DNA from: Boesenbergia rotunda
Lineage: Eukaryota > Streptophyta > Magnoliopsida > Zingiberales > Zingiberaceae
DNA length: 64,000 bases
Direction: 5' to 3'
Assembly (NCBI GenBank): GCA_024364735.1
Contig: JAGFNQ010001622.1
Span: 1 to 64,000 of the forward strand
Shown one piece after another: positions 46,231 to 56,825 of the stretch; positions within the stretch are counted from its first letter, which is position 1; each line of letters begins with the position of its first letter. Both the position numbers and the translations under genes were made by a program. The notes under the pieces were generated by a model, which saw only the letters and a list, made by a program, of their open reading frames with translations, had not been told where the DNA came from and ran no database searches.

Positions 46231-46944
46231 AGTAGTTGTACAAACAGTAAAGAATGGGATGTCCCAAAGGGGAATACTCTTGTAGTCGGCCCTATCGCAT
46301 AATATTCGCTCGAGCTCTATCGAGGTTCCATCCTCGCTTCGTGGCTGGCAACTAGCCAACCACTCGCTCAAACATCTTTAAATCCAGAAACACATATGCC
46401 CTTAGTCCGGAAATCCAGCGAAATGCCAGCAGCAAAGAAAGACGTATGCCCGGGTACAGAAATCGAGCGAAATGCCAGCTGGAAAGAAAGAAAGACAGCG
46501 AAATGCCAGGTATCGAATTGAATGATGGCGCTTCGGTTGGGCCTTTCGGGTACAGAAAGAGAGCAAAATGTCAGGTATGGAGTTGAATGATGGCATGGGG
46601 CTTGGGTTGCGGTTGGGGCCCCGTTTGATGATAGAGTATATAAGGTTTCTTGTGTTACAATAGACCTGTATCTGCTCCAATCAACTTTGCTGTTGGGTAT
46701 CCGTCTGGATTCCTGGATTAGGTATCCCCGGACGGGTTCGCATTTGGATTCAAGGATTGCTGGCTTGGGTTGGGTCGAGGTCGGTCGGTGGCCGGTCGGG
46801 GGCCGGTTGAGCCTTTTGTGTCTGTAGTCTACCCTGACGGGTTCACATTTGGATGAAAGGAGGGATGGTTTGAGTTGCACCTGGGGTTGGATCAGGCAGA
46901 AGAGCCGCCCCACCAAACCAATCTTTGCGGGTACTGTCAGATGC

Positions 46945-47065
46945 AGGTCAACGAATGCTAGAGAAAACCTGACAGAGAAAGCAAGGGAAGCAGAGCTGAC
47001 AGAGCTCTGGCAGAGAAAGCAAGGGGTTTTGACTACAATCCTGGCAGAGAAAGCAAGGGCCGACT
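46945..47065 (+). repeat. Repeated GACAGAGAAAGCAAGGG-type units
   Basis: Three units (near 46970, 47008 and 47043) with CAGAGAAAGCAAGG in common. Confidence 0.85.
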
Positions 47066-47756
47066 AGTTGGAGGGATCGACCTAAAGGGAGATGTTAGAG
47101 TGGTAACTATAATATAAAGTTAAGTAAGTTGGGCAGATCTTTCTACGTTTTGAATAGCCATTCATGACTGCGGGAGAGGAACCATAGGGCTCGACCATAG
47201 GGGTAGAGTAAATCTACAACCTTCGGATTGGAAATCACTTACCATTGAAGAGAGTTCAATATAGACTAAATCAACTACCCCTTCTCCTTTCGTCTCAGCT
47301 CTTCGCCCCATGCACTCCTTTGGTCTTCGATTCACTCTTTTGTTCTGCAGTTGAGGTCGGTACTCGATACCTTCGCCCGAAAGTCCCAACCGCAACCCTT
47401 CGTCTGCCAAATCCCTCTTCAAATCTCTCTCCTCACCTTAGAGCTGAGCCACTAGGCGAAGGGCAGATGTCTTTCCTGCTTGCATTTGGATCGATACCAC
47501 ACATTGTGCTGTCTTTCGATACTGGATTTCCTTGCATTTAGCTCGATTTCAGGACTGTCTTTGTTGGCATCTTCCGGTTGTTTGAGCGAATTCAAAACTC
47601 TACGAAAGATCTCTTTTTTCTATAAGCGATTTCTTGAAATTCCATTCTACAACTACAAGCATTTCGCTCACAAAGATTTGACTTGACTTTATAAAAATAA
47701 GTTGAATATAAGTAGCTAAGAGCTATCCCTGGCAATCCCCAGGAAACCTTGGGCTT

Positions 47757-47845
47757 AACTTCCCTCTCTTTATTCGCTCTCTTAACTTCCCTCTCTTTAT
47801 TCGCTCTCTTAACTTTCCTCTCTTTATTCGCTCTCTTAACTTCCC
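47757..47845 (+). repeat. 27-bp tandem repeat, ~3.3 copies
   Basis: Unit AACTTCCCTCTCTTTATTCG plus CTCTCTT. The period is a multiple of three, so the minus strand reads as an open, repeated REVKRANKE-type peptide, which I take as incidental. A second short array with CTCTATACGATCCCTAACAA follows at about 47931-48000. Confidence 0.9.
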
Positions 47846-48184
47846 TCATTACTCAAACAGGTTTCCATCTATCCCTTCTATTTCGCTCTCTAATCCTCAG
47901 TCCCTCTAGTCTATCTTGCATTTCCCTCATCTCTATACGATCCCTTCTATTGATCTCTATACGATCCCTAACAACCCTCTCTATACGATCCCTAACAACT
48001 CTATTATCCTTGCATTCGATCCCTAATATGATATAATATATATTTTCTACTGAGCAACTGGACCCCCCGCGCCGGCATACATCCCCTCGTATCATCCGAT
48101 ATGAGTCGTACCCCGAGGGCCAACTCCCTCCCTCTGAACCTCCCATGATGGGGGGTCTGGGGGGAAGATATGGTTTTTAGCATT

Positions 48185-48310
48185 CAATTACCTACCTTCG
48201 CACTTTTGAGTTTCTAGGGGGTTAGGGGGGGCCCGGTTTTGAGTTTAATAGAAAACCTGCCCGGGGGTTGGGGGGGGCCCGGTAAGGGGGTCCGGGGGCC
48301 CCGAGAAAAG
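48185..48310 (+). other. G-run cluster with quadruplex potential
   Basis: Several runs of five to eight G within about 110 bp, with short spacers (for example GGGGGTTGGGGGGGG at ~48255 and GGGGGTCCGGGGG at ~48286). Fits a G-quadruplex pattern on the plus strand. Confidence 0.75.
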
Positions 48311-51300
48311 GGCGAGCCACAGTAACTTTCCTCATTTTGGTCTCGACTCCCTAATCTAGTCATCGAGCCTTCAAAGTCGAGCAACTGTCCTCAATGAGAA
48401 GGTCGATCGTCGAGCAACTGTCCTTATTGTGGTCTCGACTCCCTAATCTATTTATCGAGCCTTTAGGTATCCCTTTAGGTATCGAGCTCCCCCGTTTTTA
48501 CGTCGGGCGTTCCCTTCCGTTCCCTTCCGTTCCCTTTGTGTCTCGAGCCTTTAGGTATCCCTTTAGGTATCGAGCGTTTATGTGTCGAGCGCTTAAGTAT
48601 TGTGTAACTTTCCTTATTGGCTCGTTCCCCTTTCTGTCTCTGTGTTCTCATTCCTGTGCTCTCGAGCCTTGGGTGTGTTAATCTCTCTGCTGTATATTTT
48701 GATCTTAATTGTCCTATCTTCTTGTTCCCCCAGACCCTTGGGTCTAACACTCTTCATTCTGTCTGTGTTGAATCCTCCTTTCATTCTGTTCGTATTCCCC
48801 CCCTTATCACGGTCTGGACGTCGGTCGGTCATAGGCTAGGCCTGCAAGTCCTCCCCAAATGGCTTGTCCCGTACCTGCAGGCTGATCTCCAATCTCCAGG
48901 CTGGTGTTTCCTGTGATAGCCCTATGCCATTATCTCAGTTGGCAATCATTGGGAAAGAGATTCAATCGTTGCCCGTATGTAGTTTGGATCAAAAGATCAG
49001 TCCTGTATTTCTTCACCTAGTTTTATCTACCTGTCCTTGGGCAGCTTCGCATTCTGGTCCTTGGGCAGCTTCGCATTATGTTTTCGTCTTATTGATGTCA
49101 TCGTTATTGATGTTTTTCATCTTCCTGTTTTTCATGCGAGCGAGGTTGTGGTGCACTGTTGCTCAATTTCACCTGGGCTTGACTGTTTGTGACTTGTCAC
49201 CGTACCCCTGTGCGGCGGGGCCCTATACAATCCCTAGATGAGTACTCCACAGTATTAGGAGTGTTCCTGTTGCGAAACTATTCTTACTTGCTATATTAGA
49301 GTCGACTAGCATGGAGAATGCCATTACCTTTACCCCTCTCCACCTTGAATACCTGAACCAGCCCCACGAACGTGATACTGCGCTTGTTTCTTCCACAAGT
49401 TAGCACCTTGAGTTCCATCAAGTCCTTGTTACGTTAGCCGTATTTTAAGGTTCAGATTTAACGTGTATCTAGTCGCGTCTCTAACTCACCCCTCCCCGTG
49501 TAGTTATAACCCCATTAGGGGGCCTACGGAGTTACGTAGAGCAGACTATGCATAAAATACTCCTCGATAGGTGAAATCCAGGTAGGGTGCAATACGCGTT
49601 GTGCTCTTGTAGCTACGTATTGCCCGGGGAAGTAGTCAACCCCCCTCTCTTTAACCCCTAAGGTTTAGAATACTGGAGTATGATTGTTTTCAATAGTGAG
49701 GTTTTATGCATATCTGTACCCCCGTAACATCGATCATTTCGTAATTCCAACGGGAATGCCATCACCTTAACTCTTTCTCCCTTTGTTGGCGTTATTTTCG
49801 TTCTTTTCTAGGTGTGGAAAGAAACGTTTATCTTTCCTGTTAGGGTGGGGTTTTGCTCTTTCTAGCTTACGAGATGCTGTAAGCCCTGCTGTAAGCAAGT
49901 CAGTTTGATAGTTTCGTTCACCAGGAACTTCTCCCCTTTACGCTGCTCGGAAACCTTTTTTAAGGCCACCGGTTCGGTTACTTGTGGCCTATGGTTTCCA
50001 ATTAGGCCCTTGTGTTGGGCCGTATCCCCTACTTACATCTCCTCACTCGTCGCGACATCTCGTCTAATCCTGTTTCGCTCGAGGCTCCGGAATCCTTCCC
50101 CTTCGGCTCTTTATTGTGTTTCGTGCAGTTCCTTCTACTGCCTCTAGCACATATTTTTTAGGTTTGCGATAGGTATTTGCGATTCGTGATTCAACTCGTC
50201 TCCCGGTTGTGTATACTGGTTCACCGCCAGTCTCCCTTTCGATTTCTCTTTGGCGTTAGGACAATATTGGCAACTAAATGGGTAGGATTATCTGCACCTT
50301 CTGGCTCCACTTCTGTCTTTTTGTCTTTAGTTCTGTCGTTAGTGTTTAGCTCTTCTCTCCGAATTCTATCTGATCAACCCTTATTGGTACCAGGGTAGTG
50401 GGTTTACCGCCGGGCTCGATCCTTTGTACCACGGATTGTTTAGGTTAGAGGTTAGGTTATCGGTTAGATCAAAGAAATACATCTCAGCTATCCTGGGTTT
50501 CTTGTGATCAACGAACCTTAAGTTCGCCTTACCTTTTCGCCTAACCTTAACGTTCGCCAATACTGGTTGTCAGAGTAGCTCTAGAGCGTAAGAGAAGCTT
50601 CCACTGTAGCCATTGACAACTCTTTCAGTTGCAGGTTTATTCCCTGTCTAGCTAGCTTAGCTTTGCTTAACAGGTTTTTATTTCTGTGCTTTTTAATGCT
50701 TAATACGCATAAAATCATAAAATCCTAGCTTGTATGACGTTGGCTGTTTCTCAGTCAGTCCAGTCGTGAGGTAGGCCCTGAGCAGCCTTACTTCTTCGAC
50801 CCATCACAACAGTTGTTTCCCCCTTCACCTAGTTCCAAAGATAATCTGCAACCGGGCGTCCTTTTAAGCAGCGTATTTTTGTTGTTTGGTTAATGTTTGT
50901 TTGTGTCCACGATCTCCACCCGCTGAGCGAGTGTTTGTGTCCACGATCTTTACCCGATCTCGAGTAGGCCATTTCCCTCTCTTTTCGTCCGTGCCTGTTG
51001 CCAAGTGTAATCTCTCCTGTTTTGAATTATCCCTCAATGCGTCAAGTTGTGATTGATTCCAGTTCGAGTTCTTACAGTTCTCGTACCTGGCACTCACCTG
51101 CAACTTGTGATCGAGTTCACACACAGCACGTGCGCTCGTAACCAACGAGTTTGCCGAGGTTGATCCAAATTTTCAACGACCTATTATAAGACGCAATTTT
51201 GGATGAAATTTTGTATGCAAAATTGGAGTTTGAATTCCAGAGCGAAAGTTCGAAATTTGAGAGCGAAATTTGTATGAAATTTGTATCGAGAAATTTAGGG

Positions 51301-52180
51301 AGCGAAAGTGAGAAATTAGAGAGCGAAATTTGGATGCAATTTTGAAATTTAAATTTGGCTCGAATTTGAGTTTGAGAGCGAAAGTGTCCAAATTTGAGAG
51401 CGAAATGAGGATTGATCGCCTTTGAGTGAGAACAGTTGACGCGGTTTGGGCGGTTTAGTCAACTCTTAGGGAGGGCTCGCCCGTGCGCGAGAATAGAGGA
51501 ATAGAGGGCTTCGTGCGCGCGCGATAAATTGGTCCCTACAGAGCTAAATAGCCATTTTTAAGTATCCAAGATCGGCCCTTTCGCTCTGGAAATTCCCATT
51601 TGTAGTATAATAATAAATAGTCGTTCTACAAAAAAACACTACCGCGTCGTTATCACTCGCCCCATTCACTCCAACTCTCTCCCGTAGATTACGTTTTGAA
51701 TGGCGAACAAATTGCTTAAGATGTTTTTTTTAATCTTAATATAATGAGTGTGATCCAAATTCGAATATCAGATGCGCATGCGCTCGAGCTACGTTAGACC
51801 CCCTATCCTTATCAGTCTGACCTATCAAGGCCTCTCGCTCTCGTTCGAGCTCTTTTCGTATATCTCCCTTATACTATGGTCGAGCCATCTTCTCTGCAAT
51901 CTCCCATCGAAGCACATTATGCTCCTAGTCCGAATGTGTCTTCGGCTACTCCTCTACGTGCGATCCCTCAAAGACGGATTAGGTTGCATTCGGCTCTCTC
52001 CCTATCGATTCTTCGCTATTCGAATACTATCTTCCCTCTCGGTCGATCCCTCTAAGATTCCATTCGGCTCTCTCCTTATCAGCATTAGTCGAGCTATTAT
52101 ATTCTATTACCCTCTCGCTAAAGAAATGATATGCGAGCTATAGCAGATTCTGTCCCTCAGTGGACATTGAGTCTCAATTG

Positions 52181-54480
52181 CCTAGAGACGCAAACAATGC
52201 AGTTCTTATCCTAGAGACGCAAACAATGCAGCAATTCTTATCCTAGAGGTCGCAAACAATGCAGCAGTTCTTATCCTATAGACGCAAACAATGCAGTTCT
52301 TATATTAAGTTCTAACTCGTCCATTATTCTTTGCAGTTCTTATATTAAGTTCTAACTCGTCCATTATTCTATGTAGTGCTATAATTCTGTTAAGTGCTCT
52401 CTTTCTTGCTTCCGCAGTCAAAGCAAAGTCAGACTAAACTAGTGTCTTCAGTTCTGACTGATTAGTCAGAGATCTTCAAAACGTGGACTGAGCTGCCCTT
52501 GGGTCAATTATAGTCTGTAGTTCATTCAAAAAACACTACTTTCGATCGAGCCTCTCTCTCTATTCTCTATAAAAGAATCTATAGTCTAGTCTAACAAAGT
52601 TAGACATTTAGATTGAATTCAGTACCTGCTTGAACGGTAAAGCTTGAACGGTAAAGCAAGTCATTTTCATTAGTGCCTACCGAGTCCTCCGCATCCATTT
52701 GATTTCATTTAGACTCTCACGCGAGCTATGGTGGCAAAGAGCCTTTATGCAATTTCAGTGTGAAGTTGTAAAAGTTCAGTTCAAGACCCGACAGATCACT
52801 AATTGCCCGGTAGATCACTAATTGCCTGACAGATCGATCACTAATTGCCCGACAGATCACTAATTGAAGGAGGAGATTCCATTTCTAGTTGAAGGAGGAG
52901 ATTCCATTTCTAGCTAAGTAAGATGGCTCAAAATGGGGCGTCCCACCCGCGGTGGAGGTCTTAGCTACAGCGAAAACACTCTCTAAAGCTACCCAGGACT
53001 CTTTCTGTACAATAGATGAAGAAGTGCCAGTCCCTTGTCTTTATTATGCAAGGAACGCTTTCAAATGAGTCGCAACTCATAAAGCCAATATCAAAGTGGG
53101 ACACCTCCTCTCTGGTTCAGGACCAACTCGGCACTCACAGCCACTACTTTCTCTCCACATGAGTGCATCACCAGGTAAGACATTCTTAGGATCTATCTTT
53201 AATTTGAGAGAGAGAGCTTGAACTAAACTTTTCACAGAATAGAAATGGAATGAAAGGCCCTCCCCATCATAAGAGAAGACCCACGGGAATGCTCCTTTAG
53301 GGGAATGCTCCTTTAGATCATAAGAGAAGACCCACGGGAATGCTCCTTTAGTAATCTTGATTCGAGCAGGAAGTCAGACTTCATCGGCAGCTTACTTACA
53401 CTCCTACTATCGGCAGCTTCTTCATCGGCAGCTTACTTACACTCCTACTATCGGCAGCTTACTTACACTCCTACTTATAATCTACCCTCTTGCTTTCCAT
53501 TCTATGGACTTTGCTTTAAAGATCTAATTCGTTCTTTGTTGATCTTTCTTAAATTCGTTCTTTGTTGATCTTTCTTATTAGAAGGGTATTCCATATATTG
53601 GAATAAAGATGTAACGTGTTATAATGTTCTTATCGTCTCTTCCTCCTCTATCCAAGTGCTTCCATTTTCAATGGTGCCAGTAGTTTTTTTTAGGAAAACC
53701 AAATCTGAGTTACAATGAGCTATCTTTGCCTTCCTTTGCGAGTGTTCCAGTGGGAGTAGAGTAGTAAGCTAGGTTCCAGTATGTAATATGGAAGACCATT
53801 AGTTTGACCCTGACGATGCGTACAGCTTATCTAAAACCTATCTTCGCTTCATGCTTTAGGTCTGAGAAGGAAAAGGTATGCAAGACCGCTCCTCTTGTTT
53901 TAGACAGAAAAAGAGGTGCGCTTATTAACCTGGGCAAGACAGAGAAGAGTGGATTAGCTTCCTATAGCACTCAACCTCTAACTCCGACCCGGCCTCTAAA
54001 AACGCTGCCCCGGCCTTCCTAAAAGGATGCTAAATAAAGCGCAAACCTCTCCCCATCTATCTTCATTTCAATTCCCCGAAGGAATTTGACCTCTTTGTCG
54101 AAGCGAAGCAAAGCTATCCTTCCAATGAAAAGTCCTCCCCTGCTCCTTCCCAATGCCTTGTGGGTTCCTCTTACCAAGAGCATTATGGTAGCAGTTCTAG
54201 GTTCAGCTAGAGCCAGAGATTAAGAGTGAAAAGTGTGACGGAGAGTACTACCAGGTTCATAACATCTCCTACCAGGTTCATCCAGGTTAATAACATCTCC
54301 TACTATAATTAACATCTCCTACTATAATTAACATCTCCTACTATAATGACTAAGGTCTGTCTCTCTTCTTATGGTAATGACTAAGGTCTGTCTCTCTTCT
54401 TATGGTCTCCACGGCAACTTCACATCAAAGCTGTCTCTCTTCTTATGGTCTCCACGGCAACTTCACATCAAAGTTTGACT
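52181..54480 (+). repeat. Series of stepwise local duplications
   Basis: Successive short direct duplications: AGACGCAAACAATGCAG (52181-52290), TTATATTAAGTTCTAACTCG (52298-52365), GATCACTAATTGCC (52785-52870), GAAGGAGGAGATTCCATTTC (52866-52912), CACGGGAATGCTCCTTTAG (53282-53350), CGGCAGCTTACTTACACTCC (53383-53476), TTCGTTCTTTGTTGATC (53529-53575), and AACATCTCCTACTATAAT then CTGTCTCTCTTCTTATGG (54245-54470). Confidence 0.92.
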
Positions 54481-54547
54481 TAGTCAGAAGGGAAGAATAA
54501 GTGATTCGCCCTATTGTATTGACCAGCCGAAGGGCTGGGGTATAGGG

Positions 54548-56825
54548 TGTTGGGACCGGGTGCATGTTGACAAGGATACGGGTTCGTAAATTTTAAAATA
54601 TTTACGTGCAGCGGAAGAATTAGCATAAATAATTTCTCAAATTATTTTAACCACTTATCTAGCATGCAACCTTATGATGTGTGGACATGATCATAAATTA
54701 AAATTTTTCAAAAAAGTAAACTAATTTACTCGTTACCTCGCGTAACTCGAAGTAAGGGACGAGATCCAACCGTAGCGTCCCTTGGAAGCTCCGCCTCTAT
54801 TCGCGTCCACGCCGAGTTCTCTTCGGGATGACTTCGCAAAGCCACGAGTTTTGTGCCGACGAGAACTACTAGATTCTCCAAAGGCACAACTAGAATATCA
54901 AGAGAGAAAAGATAGAAACTAACCACCGAATAACGGAATCAAGATTCCGTGAAGAGAGGAAGAAGACGCGACCCGCTTCGTCTTGGTGGTGGCTCACGGC
55001 TAGGGAAGATGGCGCCGGCCCTAGAGGGAGAAAGTGGCACCGGCCCTAGAGGGAGAAAGTGGCGCTGGCCCTAGAGAGAGAAAGGGGGGCGTCGGCCCTA
55101 GAGAGAGAGAGAGAGAATAAGGGAGAGAGAGAGAGCTTCTTAATCTCTTGATTAATTGTTGGAATTCAAGGCTTGCCTTTGGTTCTTTATATAGTAGCCT
55201 CTCTATTGCCAAGTCTCCCTTTTAACGGAATTAACGGAATAAATTTTCATAAGAAATTTATCTCATAAATTCTCTTATGAATTATTCCGTTATGCCAAAT
55301 TTTATTATAACTAACTTTATAATAAAACAAATACATCTCTCCTTTTAATTATGGAATAAAATTTGTATGAAATTTTCTTATCATGGAAAAATCAATTCAT
55401 AATTGATTTTATAAATTAAAATTAAACCAATTCATGGTTCATTTTAATTTCCATAAAAAGAATAAATTTCTATATAATTTTCTTTATATAAATCTCTTTA
55501 TATAAATTAATTTATTTATCCATAATTTTATAAAACAAATCGCGCTTGATTTATTTTATAATTTAAACCAATTAAATTGGTTTCTCTCTTTATTGTGGCC
55601 GGCCAAACCAAAGAGGGTGGGCACCCTCTTTGGCCGGCCACACCAAGCCAATCTCCTCGCGAATTAAACTCATTTAATTCGCCCAATAAGCCTTCAAAAG
55701 ACTTAGCCATTTTAAGCTTCCGATGCGCCTCTGATAAATTCAGATTCGACTTATTTCTCTTGATCGGAAAATCCAATTTTCAACTCGTTTTAAATCCCTC
55801 GGATTACTCGTAGTGCGTGTGACTAAATAGGCTTTCGATTTATGTTGGTCGTCTATAATCAACCAATTATAGAACGATCATGAGTGGCACCTAGTAGTAC
55901 ATCATGACCCCCAATTAATCGAAAGATCAACGGTTGACCTCAGAAATAATTCTGAAACCCTTCAGCAGCTCTAATGAATCGTGCCTCATTCCCTTCACCA
56001 TCTTATACCCACTTGGTTCAGGACATGGTCTGTGTGTGTCAGTCCCCACTAGGCTGACTACGTCACACCTAGCCCAAGTAACGTTCTCTCGTCCTTTGGA
56101 TTTCTAATTACTCTCATGTATTTAAGAGACTCATACTCTAAACATGACATGCTCTGGCCAGAGGCTTTGAGTAACAATCCGACGATAGGCCTGGGTATAC
56201 ATCTCCTCGCAAGGAGTGGTGAATCCTTTGTAGGCTGTTCAAACATCTTCGGGCACTTCGGCTTATACCCAACCATCCTGGGTCCACACCTCCTTGGAGA
56301 TGCTTGCTTAAGATGTTAAAGTATAAGTCTCCATGACCAAGATGACTTGAACACCGCAAGTCAAAGGAACATCGCACTTAAGCTGCAGTAAGAACTTCAC
56401 TGACATGTCTATATGTAGACTACCATGTGAAGTTTTACAGCCAGTCACTCCAATGAACTAGTTCCCTTAACTAGCATCCATGTTTATCTCCGGACATCCC
56501 AATGTCACCAGCCAGTGAGAATCAGCTGATTAGAGAATAACCCATGCTAGTCTCAACAGAATTGATAGTGTCCGTGTTTATCAATTCATCGACTAGGGAC
56601 AATTTCAATACTTCACAATTGCACATGTAGAGATAATCACTAGTTGTGAATTCATCACAAATTCTCTCATGCTGTGAATTGTATTGCGGACATTCAGTAA
56701 ATGAGTTTAAGATCCCAGTCAAACACACAAACATGTATACTCAAATAGTGAATTATCATTTATTAAAATAAATATTTACAATCATAAGGCGATTGCCTTA
56801 GGACACTTCTCTCATATTACTAACA
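54548..56825 (-). repeat. 3' LTR of element E (2278 bp)
   Basis: TGTTGGGACC to ...TACTAACA. About 1.2% different from the available part of 62094-64000 by eye, plus small indels and one extra minisatellite unit. Contains the perfect inverted repeat at 55596-55640. Confidence 0.94.
55596..55640. repeat. Hairpin-forming inverted repeat in the LTR U3
   Basis: CCAAAGAGGGTG and CACCCTCTTTGG around a GG loop, extended by GGCCGGCC on both sides with an AAACC bulge on the left. Counterparts at 438-482, 8309-8353 and 63130-63174. Confidence 0.9.

Larger units (their letters stand above)
44090..54547. other. Gene-poor island, candidate mitochondrial-derived DNA (NUMT)
   Basis: About 10.5 kb with base composition and wording unlike the flanking retroelements: higher GC, GAGCGAAGCGAGAAGGG at 45753, repeated GAGAGCGAAATTTGGATG-like words at 51200-51400, and many short local direct duplications. 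These resemble intergenic DNA of plant mitochondria as I know it. No mitochondrial gene, rRNA or tRNA was recognised, and all ORFs are short and featureless, so the origin is inference. The left side abuts a truncated element C; the right side is interrupted by element E at 54548. Confidence 0.45.

Noticed and set aside
47592..47849. ORF with repeated KRANKE peptide on the minus strand
   Set aside because: Produced by a 27-bp tandem repeat whose period is a multiple of three.
44680..49241. Many 60-180 codon ORFs in the island (for example 46368-46916 and 44680-45087)
   Set aside because: No domain or mitochondrial gene recognised, both strands equally open, and translations follow the local duplications.
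52181..52290. Possible CRISPR-like array
   Set aside because: Only about four imperfect units with irregular spacing, and the context is plant DNA.
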